Assembly: GCF_017571475.1 (NCBI RefSeq)
Contig: NZ_JAGETW010000001.1
Location: 1 to 64,000 of the forward strand
DNA: 64,000 bases
Direction of reading: 5' to 3'
Source: Thiomicrorhabdus sp. 6S3-12
Lineage (GTDB): Bacteria > Pseudomonadota > Gammaproteobacteria > Thiomicrospirales > Thiomicrospiraceae
Under the pieces are notes generated by a model. It worked only from the letters and a program-made list of their open reading frames with translations. It searched no databases and was not told the origin of the DNA. A program made the position numbers and the translations under genes. Below are positions 28,381 to 37,247 of the stretch, piece by piece (position 1 is the stretch's first letter; each line of letters opens with the position of its first letter).

Positions 28381-29358
28381 GTGACTGCACGATTTGTCAT
28401 TACTTCAGGGGAACCGGCCGGAATCGGTCCGGATTTGGTACTGCAACTGGCGCAACAGGACTGGCCGATCGAACTGGTTGTTCTCGCCGACAAATCCCTG
28501 CTCCAGCAAAGATCGGCCATGCTTGGCTTGGAAGTGAAAATAATCGATTACGATCCCGAGCAACCTGCACAGCCAAGCCGCGCAGGTACCTTGCTGATCG
28601 AACAGATCGACCTGCCGCAGGCTGTCGAAACCGGCAAGCTGAACCCGATCAATGCCCGCTATGTCATTCAAATGCTCAAGCGTGCAATCAACGGCTGCAT
28701 GAATAAAGAGTTTGCCGCCATGGTCACCGGACCGATTCACAAAGGCGTAATTAACGATGCCGGCCTGAAATTCAGCGGCCACACCGAAATGCTTGCCGAA
28801 GTCAGCGGTACCAAACAGGTCGTAATGATGCTGGCGACTCCGGGATTGCGCGTTGCGCTGGTTACAACCCACCTGCCGCTCAAGGACGTGCCGGAAGCGA
28901 TCACGCAACCTTTGCTGACCGATATTCTGAGTATCACCCATGATTCCCTGAAGAATCAATTTGCCATCGACGACCCGCGCATCCTGGTTACCGGCCTGAA
29001 CCCGCACGCCGGCGAAGACGGTCATATGGGCCGCGAGGAAATCGACGTCATTAAACCGGTTCTGCACAAACTTGGCGAGAGCATGAACGTCCAGGGACCT
29101 TACCCGGCGGACACCCTGTTTACACCGAAATATCTGCAACAGGCCGATGCGGTAGTGGCCATGTATCACGATCAGGGACTGCCGGTATTGAAGCACATGG
29201 GCTTCGGCAACGCGGTCAACATCACTTTGGGTCTGCCGTTTGTGCGCACCTCGGTTGACCACGGCACCGCGCTGGATCTGGCCGGAACCGGTAAAGCGGA
29301 TATCGGCAGTTTCCACTACGCGATCGAAGTCGCCATGCAGATGACTCAGCAGGTTTAA
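28381..29358 (+). CDS. pdxA: 4-hydroxythreonine-4-phosphate dehydrogenase
   Basis: The 325-residue enzyme oxidises 4-phosphohydroxy-L-threonine in pyridoxal phosphate synthesis. Family signatures are [16 protein letters not shown] at the start, the metal-binding MVTGPIHKG and [24 protein letters not shown], and the C-terminal [10 protein letters not shown] with [16 protein letters not shown]. The start is GTG at 28381, with AGGA 9 bases upstream. It lies 5 bases before rsmA. The lptD-surA-pdxA-rsmA-apaH order is conserved among gammaproteobacteria. Confidence 0.97.
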   Translation: MTARFVITSGEPAGIGPDLVLQLAQQDWPIELVVLADKSLLQQRSAMLGLEVKIIDYDPEQPAQPSRAGTLLIEQIDLPQAVETGKLNPINARYVIQMLKRAINGCMNKEFAAMVTGPIHKGVINDAGLKFSGHTEMLAEVSGTKQVVMMLATPGLRVALVTTHLPLKDVPEAITQPLLTDILSITHDSLKNQFAIDDPRILVTGLNPHAGEDGHMGREEIDVIKPVLHKLGESMNVQGPYPADTLFTPKYLQQADAVVAMYHDQGLPVLKHMGFGNAVNITLGLPFVRTSVDHGTALDLAGTGKADIGSFHYAIEVAMQMTQQV

Positions 29359-29363
29359 ATATT

Positions 29364-30194
29364 ATGGCTAAAGCCCCAAACAAGCGTCGCGAAGCCGGCA
29401 GCGGACACAAACATAAAAAGCAGTTCGGGCAAAACTTCCTGAATAACAGTCGTATTATCGACCGGATCGTCGCGGCAATCCGTCCGCAGGCACAGGATCA
29501 TATGGTTGAAATCGGCCCCGGCGAAGCGGCCTTGACCGAACCTTTGATCAAGACGGTTTCCCATCTGGACATTATCGAAATCGATAATGATCTGATCGGC
29601 CCGCTAAAAATCCGTTTCGCCTGCGAACCGGCGTTTCATCTGCATCACACCGATGCATTGACGTTCAATTATTCGACGCTGCTTAAGGCGGCCGACGAAC
29701 AACTGCGAGTTGTCGGAAATCTGCCTTACAACATCTCCAGCCCGCTGATGTTCCACCTTCTTAGCTATGCCGACAACATCCGCGACATGCACTTTATGCT
29801 GCAAAAAGAAGTGGTCGACCGGATTTGCGCCCAGCCGGGAAGCAAAACCTTTGGCCGCCTCAGCGTGATGATGCAGTACTACTGCAAAACCGAACATCTA
29901 TTCGATGTCGGACCGGAAAACTTCACTCCGCCGCCGAAGGTCGATTCGGCGATTGTGCGCCTACTGCCATACAAAGAAAAGCCTCTGCTGGCAGACGACG
30001 AAACCCTATTCGAAAAATTCGTTAAGCAGTGCTTCGCCCTCAAACGCAAAACCTTGCGCAACAACCTTAAAGGCTGGCTGGAGAGTGAACAGATTGAGTC
30101 CTGTGGCATCAACCCTTCGGCTCGCGCCGAGACACTGCAATTAGCGGATTTTGTTACCCTGTGTAACTATTACCGAAAAACCCTGAACACATAA
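29364..30194 (+). CDS. rsmA: 16S rRNA dimethyladenosine transferase
   Basis: The 276-residue SAM-dependent enzyme dimethylates A1518 and A1519 of 16S rRNA. It has KQFGQNFLNN at the N-terminus, SAM motif I MVEIGPGEAALTEPL, the catalytic NLPYNISSPL, and the C-terminal helical region with FALKRKTLRNNLKG. The N-terminus has a short basic extension (KAPNKRREAGSGHKHKK). It follows pdxA by 5 bases and precedes apaH by 8, so it is in the same operon. Confidence 0.97.
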   Translation: MAKAPNKRREAGSGHKHKKQFGQNFLNNSRIIDRIVAAIRPQAQDHMVEIGPGEAALTEPLIKTVSHLDIIEIDNDLIGPLKIRFACEPAFHLHHTDALTFNYSTLLKAADEQLRVVGNLPYNISSPLMFHLLSYADNIRDMHFMLQKEVVDRICAQPGSKTFGRLSVMMQYYCKTEHLFDVGPENFTPPPKVDSAIVRLLPYKEKPLLADDETLFEKFVKQCFALKRKTLRNNLKGWLESEQIESCGINPSARAETLQLADFVTLCNYYRKTLNT

Positions 30195-30202
30195 TCTGAT
30201 CC

Positions 30203-31078
30203 ATGAAAAACACCTATATCATCGGCGACCTGCAAGGCTGTTTTGACGAGCTGCAACAGCTACTCGGAAAAATCAATTACCGACCGGAAGAAGACTGCCT
30301 GTGGTTTGTCGGCGATCTGATTAACCGTGGACCGAAATCGCTGGAGTGCCTGCGTTTCGTCAAAGCGCTCGAAGAACAGGGGAAAGCGAAAACCGTACTC
30401 GGCAACCATGATTTTCACCTGCTGGCGGTCTATTCCGGGCTGGTAACTTTCCTGAGTAAATCCGATACCATTCAGCCGATACTGGATGCGCCGGACGCCG
30501 ATGAACTCGTAGACTGGCTGCGCAAACAACCGTTAATGATTCGCCACCCGCAACACAACGCGGTCATGGTTCACGCCGGAATTCCGCCGCAGTGGAGTAT
30601 TGAAGAGGCGCTGCAGTTCGCTGCCGAAGCACAGGTTCCGCTGCTCGGTGATGACTGGCAGACATTCGTACGCGAAGAACTGTTTGGCTCGGAAGACACG
30701 TCCTGGGATCCGCAGATGTCCGGCTGGCCGCGAATCCGTTACATTATCAATGCCTTTGCCCGCATGCGCTATTGCGATAAAAAAGGCACGCTCAACTTTA
30801 AACTCAAAGGCAGCCCGAAAAAAGTTAAAAAACTCAAACAGAGTGAGCCAGACCTTAAGGGAATCAAACCCTGGTTCAAATTCAAAAAACGTAAAAGTCT
30901 GGGAACGGAGATATTTTTCGGACACTGGTCGACGCTCGGCGAAGTGGACAAACACGATGTCCACTCGACTGATACCGGCTGCCTGTGGGGAGGCAGCCTA
31001 ACCGCTTACCACCTTGAAAGCGGTCAAAGACTCTGCATCGACTGTCAGCAGCAGATGGCGCCAAAAGGATCAAATTAA
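30203..31078 (+). CDS. apaH: diadenosine tetraphosphatase ApaH
   Basis: The 291-residue symmetric Ap4A hydrolase is a metallophosphoesterase. It has GDLQGCFDELQ, FVGDLINRGPKSLE and VLGNHDFHLL (the metal-binding D, D and N-H residues), MVHAGIPPQW, and the late DTGCLWGG. ApaH removes alarmone Ap4A and decaps Np4-RNAs. A lysine-rich insertion near residues 200-230 (SPKKVKKLKQ and FKFKKRKSLG) makes it longer than E. coli ApaH. The usual neighbour apaG is missing from between rsmA and apaH. Confidence 0.94.
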   Translation: MKNTYIIGDLQGCFDELQQLLGKINYRPEEDCLWFVGDLINRGPKSLECLRFVKALEEQGKAKTVLGNHDFHLLAVYSGLVTFLSKSDTIQPILDAPDADELVDWLRKQPLMIRHPQHNAVMVHAGIPPQWSIEEALQFAAEAQVPLLGDDWQTFVREELFGSEDTSWDPQMSGWPRIRYIINAFARMRYCDKKGTLNFKLKGSPKKVKKLKQSEPDLKGIKPWFKFKKRKSLGTEIFFGHWSTLGEVDKHDVHSTDTGCLWGGSLTAYHLESGQRLCIDCQQQMAPKGSN

Positions 31079-31190
31079 GCGATTTTACAGGCAAACCGTT
31101 ACAGAAAACGCCGATTAAGGTATTCTTATTGCTTAAAGAAAACTCAGAAAATTCTTACCAGGGCAATATTTACGAGGACAGCGATTAACT

Positions 31191-31826
31191 ATGCCGCAGA
31201 AGAAAATGGCTACGGATGCCAAGGCCGCTTATAAGCAGACCGCCGAACAAGAGACGAATTCGCAACCGCTTCCCGACCCGAACGAGTTACTGGATCGCCT
31301 TCAGGCGGTGAATTGCGAACAGTACGATGTTGATAAGCTGGCCGAACTCTATAAAGGACAGAAAGTCTGGTACTCGGCGCTGGCGATTCCGGTCAGTACA
31401 CTGGTTCTGACCGTGTTTACGCTGATCGGCGCTTTCGTATTCGACCAGCCGATTATCAGCTTTATTGTCGCGGCCGCCCTTTTATACTGGATCGCCAGCA
31501 TGATCGACGGCCAGCAGAAGCATATCCCGCTACAGGCCCGCAACGAGATCATCCAGCGAATTGCCGCGACCGAAGGTGAACAGGGACTGGTTCCGCACTT
31601 TAAAGATTTTCTTCCGAAACGTTATCGCCATCTGTGGCAATCCCTGCGAAAAGGCAACTATATTTATATCGACCAATATGTTCAGGCGGTGATGCTACTT
31701 CAGAAGCAGATCGAACGGGATAAATTCATTAAATTCTGGTACCTCAAATACCCGCACACAGCGCCGGAGGCAGAGGAAGAAGAACATCCTTTCGCGGACA
31801 TTATCGGCAACCAGAATCCTTCCTGA
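31191..31826 (+). CDS. unknown two-helix membrane protein
   Basis: No family is recognised for this 211-residue protein. A polar N-terminal region of about 58 residues (Gln/Glu/Lys-rich) is followed by two adjacent hydrophobic segments (ALAIPVSTLVLTVFTLIGAF and IISFIVAAALLYWIASMI). A soluble C-terminal half with many aromatic and basic residues follows (FLPKRYRHLWQSLRKGNYIYI), then an acidic tail (EAEEEEHPF). This suggests a hairpin in the inner membrane with both ends in the cytoplasm. It lies 112 bases after apaH and ends 3 bases from the convergent bolA gene. Confidence 0.7.
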   Translation: MPQKKMATDAKAAYKQTAEQETNSQPLPDPNELLDRLQAVNCEQYDVDKLAELYKGQKVWYSALAIPVSTLVLTVFTLIGAFVFDQPIISFIVAAALLYWIASMIDGQQKHIPLQARNEIIQRIAATEGEQGLVPHFKDFLPKRYRHLWQSLRKGNYIYIDQYVQAVMLLQKQIERDKFIKFWYLKYPHTAPEAEEEEHPFADIIGNQNPS

Positions 31827-31829
31827 GAC

Positions 31830-32132
31830 TTAATGCCCGCCGCCGCATTTTGGCGAGGCGGGAATTGCTTCCCCCTTAGCCATCCACTCTTCAGGCGTAT
31901 AGGTATGCAACGCCAAAGCATGGAATTGCGGCATCAGGTCTGACAAAACCTTATACACCGCCTGTTGACGTTTTACGCGTGTCAAATCGACAAAATCCTC
32001 GCTGACCAGCGTCAGTTTGAAGTGCGACTCACTCGCCGGCCCGGCATGCATATGGCTCTCGTTATCCAGCTGCATAAAGCTGATCGCAAAATTCTCTTCA
32101 ATGGCTGTTTCGATTTGTTGCTGCAAAGACAT
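31830..32132 (-). CDS. bolA: BolA family protein
   Basis: The 100-residue protein shows the BolA fold: SESHFKLTLVSEDF, a helix-turn segment VKRQQAVYKVLSDLM and the conserved HALALHTYTPEEW. BolA proteins bind monothiol glutaredoxin through a shared Fe-S cluster and influence iron and morphology control. The C-terminal tail PASPKCGGGH adds a Cys and a His that could be metal ligands. Single gene, convergent with the unknown membrane protein. The BolA paralogue IbaG is less likely because the protein is longer and ends like BolA. Confidence 0.9.
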   Translation of the reverse strand: MSLQQQIETAIEENFAISFMQLDNESHMHAGPASESHFKLTLVSEDFVDLTRVKRQQAVYKVLSDLMPQFHALALHTYTPEEWMAKGEAIPASPKCGGGH

Positions 32133-32299
32133 AAATCCTTCCCAAGTAATATAAAAATCAATTCAAAAAGAGATTATAAAGAATCGAAGCGTGAATGGGT
32201 CAGCCTATGTTCATAGATAGACACTGCATAATCCCGCTTCAACTCAGTATAATAACGAACACCTAATTCAAAACATAACTGCCTTTATTTGGAGTCAAT

Positions 32300-32818
32300 A
32301 TGTCCCTCTCCCACAAATTCATGGCCCTTGGACTTGCATTAAGCCTTAGCTTCCCTGCACTGGCGAGCGACGTCCCTGCCGCTAAAAGCACCTTTCAATT
32401 AAAACCGGTTCCGGAACTTCAGGATCCGCCAAGCGACCGTTTTCCCGGAGACCCGGCCGAGCACAAAGCGGTCTATATGTGGAATAAAGCAGATCAGGAC
32501 TATCAGATCGGCATCCTAAACTCGATTCAGGCAATGATTAAAAAATACGGTGACAATGTCGAGATCGCCGTCGTCGCCATCGGACCTGGGCTGCATGTAT
32601 TGGCTAAAGAGCCGCAACGTAAAGTCGACCAGCTGATTTATGATCGTGTCGAAGGTTTCGCCAAAGACTATAACGTACGCTGGATTGCCTGCGGGAATAC
32701 CATGAATACTATCCACTGGGAGCACTCCGATATGCGTCAGTTCGCCGAATATTCCGAGGTCGGTGCGGCAGCCTTAATGGAGTTGCAGGAAGAAGGTTAC
32801 AAACTCCTAGTCTGGTAA
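32300..32818 (+). CDS. secreted DsrE-like protein
   Basis: The 172-residue protein has a signal peptide (LGLALSLSFPALASD). A DsrE/F-like domain follows, with NKADQDYQIGILNSIQAMIKKYG, VEIAVVAIGPGLHVLAK and a Cys in WIACGNTMN, the usual place of the active Cys in this sulfur-trafficking fold. Periplasmic DsrE-like proteins are common in sulfur-oxidising bacteria, and their job is poorly known. GGAG lies 6 bases before the ATG. It is a single gene with its own terminator, and nothing else around it points to a sulfur pathway. Confidence 0.78.
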   Translation: MSLSHKFMALGLALSLSFPALASDVPAAKSTFQLKPVPELQDPPSDRFPGDPAEHKAVYMWNKADQDYQIGILNSIQAMIKKYGDNVEIAVVAIGPGLHVLAKEPQRKVDQLIYDRVEGFAKDYNVRWIACGNTMNTIHWEHSDMRQFAEYSEVGAAALMELQEEGYKLLVW

Positions 32819-32834
32819 CGCCTAGAAACGCAAA

Positions 32835-32880
32835 AGAGCACAAAGCCGGTTAGGATTTAACCGTAATGTGCTCTTTTTTA
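32835..32880. terminator. terminator between the DsrE-like gene and the ion channel gene
   Basis: AGAGCACA pairs with TGTGCTCT, and inside it GGTTA pairs with TAACC. TTTTTTATTT follows on the plus strand. On the minus strand the T-run is weaker, so it mainly ends the plus-strand gene. Confidence 0.82.
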
Positions 32881-32892
32881 TTTCGGAACCGG

Positions 32893-33729
32893 CTATTTTT
32901 TCTCTGACTGCATAGCCATCAGCTGATCCAGCTTCGTATGCAGCGACTGCATCTCGTCCTGAACGCGTTTTTCAAACGATTCGTGCTCCTCAAGCGTCAG
33001 CCCCATCTTTTCCGCTTCCATTTTTTTGTGTTCTTCAGCCAAGACATCGACTACGATTCCGATCATCATATTCAGGAACACGAACGCTGAGAAGAAAATA
33101 AACGAAATGTAATACATCCAGCTCAGACTGTACACCGCCATGGTTTCGTACATAACATCGGTCCAATCCTCGAAAGTCGCAACGCGGAACAGTGTCAGCA
33201 GCGAAATCCCCAAATCACCCCACAGGCCCGGATTGATCTGCGAGAACAGCAGGTTGCCGATTACGGCATACAGATAAAAGATAATGAACATCAGTAAGGC
33301 GACATAGCCCATTCGCGGTAAGGCCGTAATCAACGCCGTCACCAGCACGCGCAATTCCGGTATAAAAGAGATCAAACGCATGACACGGAAAAGACGCAGC
33401 ATTCGTGCTATCAGTGCATATTCCGTCGAGTCCATCGGAATCAAACTGACCACGACAATCACGAAGTCAAAGACATTCCAACCTTTCTTGAAAAAGTTCA
33501 GCAACCGATCCTCGGCCGCCATTCGGATCATAATCTCAACCAGAAAAAACAGCGTAACGGCATAGTCCAGTGTTAAAAGAATCGACTCATACAGCGGGTC
33601 AAGCTGATAAGTTCGAATACCGATCATCAGCGATGAAAAGATAATCACCGTAATAACAAAAATCTCGAAAAGTTTGTTATCACGAACCATTTGAAATCGT
33701 CGTTGAAAACCGTTCCAGGTCATATTCAT
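32893..33729 (-). CDS. voltage-gated cation channel of the bacterial NaChBac type
   Basis: This is a one-repeat, six-helix channel of 278 residues that would work as a homotetramer in the inner membrane. S1 starts FEIFVITVIIFSSLMIG. S4 is ARMLRLFRVMRLI, with four Arg at every third position, the voltage-sensor pattern. The pore helix and filter read TLFRVATFEDWTD (filter residues about 185-191), then S6 FIFFSAFVFLNMMIGIVVDV. A C-terminal coiled coil follows. NaChBac has TLESWAS and engineered CavAb has TLDDWSD; FEDWTD adds two acidic residues, so calcium permeability is plausible. The ATG at 33729 is chosen over the GTG at 33735. Confidence 0.88.
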   Translation of the reverse strand: MNMTWNGFQRRFQMVRDNKLFEIFVITVIIFSSLMIGIRTYQLDPLYESILLTLDYAVTLFFLVEIMIRMAAEDRLLNFFKKGWNVFDFVIVVVSLIPMDSTEYALIARMLRLFRVMRLISFIPELRVLVTALITALPRMGYVALLMFIIFYLYAVIGNLLFSQINPGLWGDLGISLLTLFRVATFEDWTDVMYETMAVYSLSWMYYISFIFFSAFVFLNMMIGIVVDVLAEEHKKMEAEKMGLTLEEHESFEKRVQDEMQSLHTKLDQLMAMQSEKK

Positions 33730-33863
33730 GCTCACTATAAAAACTGATAAATTAAACTTATAGGCTAATCAGGCGGTATTTTACTGCAAATATTGCCCAG
33801 GTGTTCACCTTTGAAATTGCTAGAATAACTATTTCGAATACGATCAGAATGGAGTAACAAACT

Positions 33864-34115
33864 ATGTCAAAAATTACAGTCATCGGACAGGGAGAGTGCG
33901 AATTTGACGGGCAATTTTCAATGCTGGAAGCATTGGACGAAAACGGCTTTGACATGCCGTACAGCTGTCGCGGCGGAAACTGCGGTGCCTGTCGCGTCAA
34001 ACTGGTTTCCGGAGAGGTAGAAGAGATCCAAACGCCAATCTACGAAACCGGGGAAGGCGAAATTCTGACCTGTAGCGTGATTCCGCTAAACGATGTTGTT
34101 ATCGAACTGCTGTAG
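33864..34115 (+). CDS. plant-type [2Fe-2S] ferredoxin
   Basis: The 83-residue protein has the plant-type cluster-binding motif CRGGNCGAC (Cys-x4-Cys-x2-Cys) near residues 35-43 and a fourth Cys in ILTCSVIPL about 26 residues later. The surrounding beta-grasp residues (EALDENGFDMPYS, GEVEEIQTPI) fit. It is an electron carrier of the cytoplasm, and its redox partner is unknown because no reductase gene is nearby. GGAG stands before the ATG. Divergent from the channel gene, and convergent with pstS across a terminator. Confidence 0.93.
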   Translation: MSKITVIGQGECEFDGQFSMLEALDENGFDMPYSCRGGNCGACRVKLVSGEVEEIQTPIYETGEGEILTCSVIPLNDVVIELL

Positions 34116-34154
34116 TCGGCAAATAGAACTCCGACACGCTTGAACAGAAAAGAT

Positions 34155-34191
34155 AAAACCCCGCCGGAAATCCTTTTCCGACGGGGTTTAT
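34155..34191. terminator. bidirectional terminator between ferredoxin and pstS genes
   Basis: AAACCCCG and CGGGGTTT pair, with an inner CCGGAAA/TTTTCCG region. T-rich sequence lies on both sides, and the hairpin serves both convergent genes. Confidence 0.82.
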
Positions 34192-34238
34192 CTGTTTCAG
34201 CGGCCGGATAAAAATCCGGCCTGCAACTTGATTAAATC

Positions 34239-35201
34239 TTACTTGATTTTAGCCAGCTGCTTCTCTAGAACAGTTTTTGGAAGTGCAATGTAACCGTCTT
34301 TTTCTACATCTTCCTGACCTTTCTTAGAAAGAACCAGCTTCAAGAATTCCTTAACTACCGGCTCAAGCTCTTTGTTAGGCGCTTTGTTTACATAAACATA
34401 AAGTAGACGAGACAGAGGATAAGTACCGTTTACCGCATTTTCAGGCGTCGCTGCTACAAAAGGCTTACCGTCTTTCTTCGCTAGAGGAACCGCTTTAACA
34501 CCCGCTGTTTTGTAACCGATACCAGAGTAACCGATACCGTTGATTGATGCTGAAACCGACTGAACAACAGAAGCAGAACCAGGCTGTTCGTTTACAGAAG
34601 ATTTGTAGTCACCTTTACAAAGTGCTTTCTTCTTGTAGTAACCGTAAGTACCGGAAACCGAGTTACGACCGTAAAGCTGGATAGACTTGGCAGCCAGATC
34701 CCCTTCAACACCCGCCTGACCCCAAGTAGCGATATCTTCTTTCGCGCCACACTTACGTGTAGAAGAGAAGATTGCATCAACCTGAGGAATCGTCAAACCT
34801 TTGATTGGGTTATCTTTGTGTACGTAAACCGCTAGTGCATCGATCGCAACCGCAACTGGAGTTGGCTTATAACCATGCTTCTCTTCGAACATCGCGATTT
34901 CTTTGTCTTTCATCTTACGGCTCATTGGACCGATGTTTGACGTGCTTTCAGTCAGAGCTGGAGGCGCAGTAGAAGAACCCGCCGCCTGAATCTGAATGTT
35001 AACGTTCGGATAAGTACGTTTGAACTCTTCCGCCCATAGCGTCATCAGATTCGCAAGGGTATCGGAACCGACAGAAGAAAGGTTACCGGAAATACCAGAA
35101 ACTTTCTGATACTCAGGTAGATCATCTACAGCGTAAGCGCTCGCTGGAACAAAAGAAGCAGCAGCAATACCCATTGCTAGAAGAAGGCTTGATTTTTTCA
35201 T
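34239..35201 (-). CDS. pstS: phosphate-binding periplasmic protein PstS
   Basis: The 320-residue protein has a signal peptide ([23 protein letters not shown]) and the phosphate-binding fold: [17 protein letters not shown] (Ser-Asp ligands), [28 protein letters not shown], and [19 protein letters not shown]. It captures phosphate for PstCAB. Codon use is strongly biased (for example GGT and CGT), which suggests high expression under phosphate starvation. It is transcribed alone, away from pstCAB, behind a Pho box with a TATAAT at 35249-35254. Its type is the longer PstS found in marine gammaproteobacteria. Confidence 0.95.
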   Translation of the reverse strand: MKKSSLLLAMGIAAASFVPASAYAVDDLPEYQKVSGISGNLSSVGSDTLANLMTLWAEEFKRTYPNVNIQIQAAGSSTAPPALTESTSNIGPMSRKMKDKEIAMFEEKHGYKPTPVAVAIDALAVYVHKDNPIKGLTIPQVDAIFSSTRKCGAKEDIATWGQAGVEGDLAAKSIQLYGRNSVSGTYGYYKKKALCKGDYKSSVNEQPGSASVVQSVSASINGIGYSGIGYKTAGVKAVPLAKKDGKPFVAATPENAVNGTYPLSRLLYVYVNKAPNKELEPVVKEFLKLVLSKKGQEDVEKDGYIALPKTVLEKQLAKIK

Positions 35202-35248
35202 TGGAAACTCCAGGTAAGTGAAATCAATTTGCTTAAAAAGTGATCCAA

Positions 35249-35303
35249 ATTATAGGTAGGCTCTGTAACCCCCTCTTGACATAAATATGACATTCACATG
35301 ACA
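35249..35303 (-). promoter_or_regulatory. PhoB-controlled promoter of pstS
   Basis: On the minus strand TGTCA-type heptamers occur with an 11-base period: TGTCATGTGAA, TGTCATATTTA, TGTCAAGAGGG, and a weaker GGTTACAGAGC. A TATAAT -10 element (35249-35254) follows. This matches the known Pho box layout, in which PhoB replaces the -35 element, so two adjacent Pho boxes are likely. Confidence 0.82.
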
Positions 35304-35540
35304 AACAAAAAGGAAACATTCTTGACCCAAACCCTATAAATCCGTGCGTTCAAACGCTCCCTTGTTCTTTCCGGCCGGATCAGAGCGCCGTTTCATAGCG
35401 CTAATGGAAAATCGCTCAATGACAAATTTTGCCCTGCTAAGCTATTCAGCTTCAATTTTCTGTAACATTTCTTCTTAATTGGAAGAAAAATTCTATACAA
35501 TTCCCCAGACTGATAAACACATAAAAAATCGGAAGGCCTT

Positions 35541-37112
35541 ATGGATTTTCGCGATATACATGACTTGGAAAACGCCACAACCAAAAGCCGAAAAGAGATG
35601 TTCCGTTTCGGAACGGCGATGCTCTTTATCGTCTTAATCATTCTTTTCACCTCAAACATGCAAATCGGAACCGGTACGGTCAGCACCGAACTGGTCATTG
35701 CCGCCATGATCGGCGGATATATGGCATTGAATATCGGTGCCAATGACGTCGCCAACAATGTCGGCCCGGCCGTCGGCTCGAAAGCGCTGACATTGACCGG
35801 AGCAATCATTATCGCCGCGATTTTCGAATCGGCGGGCGCGTTGATTGCCGGCGGGGATGTCGTCAGCACCATTAAAAAAGGCATTATCGACCCGGCATTG
35901 ATCGGTGACGCCGATACCTTTATCTGGCTAATGATGTCCGCACTGCTTGCCGGAGCCGTCTGGCTAAACCTGGCAACCGCGCTCGGCGCTCCGGTTTCTA
36001 CCACCCACTCGATTGTCGGCGGTGTTCTCGGTGCGGGGATTGCAGCCGCCGGTTGGAATATCGCCAACTGGGATCAAATGAGTGCCATCGCCGCCAGCTG
36101 GGTGATTTCCCCGGTTATCGGCGGCTTGATCGCCGCGGCCTTCCTTATGTGGATAAAAAAATCCATTACCTATAAAGAAGACATGCTCGAGGCCGCCAAA
36201 AGGGTGGTGCCGATTTTAATCGCGATCATGGCCTGGGCATTTTCAACCTACCTGATTTTAAAAGGTCTGAAAAAGGTCTGGAAAACCGACTTTATCACCG
36301 CCCTGCTTATCGGCCTTGCCATCGCCAGTGTCGTCTACCTGATGGTTAAACCGATGATCGCCCGTCAGGCCAGATTCCTCGACAGCAGCAAAGCAAGCAT
36401 TAACCAGTTGTTCACCATGCCGTTGATCTTTGCCGCAGCTCTACTGAGCTTTGCGCACGGCGCCAACGACGTCGCTAACGCGGTCGGTCCGCTGGCGGCG
36501 ATCAACGATGCCCTGCAAAGTCACGAAGTCTCCACCAAAGCCGAAATCCCTCTATGGGTCATGGTAATCGGTGCCTTGGGGATCTCACTGGGACTAATGC
36601 TTTTCGGCCCGAAACTGATCCGTACCGTCGGATCGGAGATCACTGAACTGGATCAGATGCGAGCCTTTTCGATCGCTATGGCGGCCGCCATTACCGTAAT
36701 CGTTGCCTCCCAGCTCGGATTACCGGTAAGTTCGACGCACATCGCCGTTGGTGCCATTTTCGGTGTCGGTTTCCTGCGTGAATATCTGAAGCGCAGCTAT
36801 GCCAAAGCGATTCAGGAGATCAAGGATCACCATCAGGGTGAAGATGAGCAGGAAGTCAACGAATTCATCAACCGCTTCTCTAAAGCTTCGGTTCCGGAGA
36901 AAAAGGTGATGCTGGCTCAATTAAAAGAGAAGAAAGCTGAAGTTGAATTAAGCAAAAAAGAACGCAAATCGCTGAACAAGGTATATCAGAAAGAGTTGGT
37001 TAAACGCTCGGCCTTTTTGAAAATCGTTGCCGCTTGGGTGATTACCGTTCCGGCCTCTGCCCTGCTGGCCGCTTTCCTTTTCTTTGCTATCCGCGGAATG
37101 ATGCTGCCGTAA
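35541..37112 (+). CDS. pit: low-affinity inorganic phosphate permease (PiT family)
   Basis: The 523-residue membrane protein has the two internal PiT repeats, each with the signature GANDVANNVGPAVG (near residue 73) and GANDVANAVGPLAAI (near residue 310). Matching APVSTTHSIVGGVLG and LPVSSTHIAVGAIFGVG segments complete the repeats. About ten helices flank a cytoplasmic stretch, and a charged Lys/Glu-rich region (EKKAEVELSKKERKSL) precedes the last helix. It carries metal-phosphate complexes by proton symport. It lies divergent from pstS and convergent with phoR, so low-affinity and high-affinity uptake share a locus. Confidence 0.95.
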   Translation: MDFRDIHDLENATTKSRKEMFRFGTAMLFIVLIILFTSNMQIGTGTVSTELVIAAMIGGYMALNIGANDVANNVGPAVGSKALTLTGAIIIAAIFESAGALIAGGDVVSTIKKGIIDPALIGDADTFIWLMMSALLAGAVWLNLATALGAPVSTTHSIVGGVLGAGIAAAGWNIANWDQMSAIAASWVISPVIGGLIAAAFLMWIKKSITYKEDMLEAAKRVVPILIAIMAWAFSTYLILKGLKKVWKTDFITALLIGLAIASVVYLMVKPMIARQARFLDSSKASINQLFTMPLIFAAALLSFAHGANDVANAVGPLAAINDALQSHEVSTKAEIPLWVMVIGALGISLGLMLFGPKLIRTVGSEITELDQMRAFSIAMAAAITVIVASQLGLPVSSTHIAVGAIFGVGFLREYLKRSYAKAIQEIKDHHQGEDEQEVNEFINRFSKASVPEKKVMLAQLKEKKAEVELSKKERKSLNKVYQKELVKRSAFLKIVAAWVITVPASALLAAFLFFAIRGMMLP

Positions 37113-37133
37113 GACAAATGATTTCGACCGGAT

Positions 37134-37166
37134 AAAATAAAACCCGCTTAATGCGGGTTTTATTTT
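37134..37166. terminator. bidirectional terminator between pit and phoR
   Basis: AAAATAAAACCCGC and GCGGGTTTTATTTT form a 14-bp perfect stem around TTAAT. T-runs are present on both strands, and it serves the convergent pit and phoR genes. Confidence 0.92.
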
Positions 37167-37247
37167 GTCTGTTGATGATTCCTGCCGGAGTTTCAACACC
37201 CCTGGTGATGCCTCTGGCGGCTGCACCAGACTCTCAGGCAGATTTCG

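Noticed and set aside
28405-29316. Minus-strand open frame of 303 codons opposite pdxA
   Set aside because: A shadow of the pdxA codon pattern: no domain or ribosome-binding site, while pdxA motifs are complete.
35393-36067. Minus-strand open frame of 224 codons overlapping the 5' half of pit
   Set aside because: Composition is Ala/Pro/Thr-rich as expected for the reverse of a membrane protein, and the two Pit signatures are clear on the plus strand.
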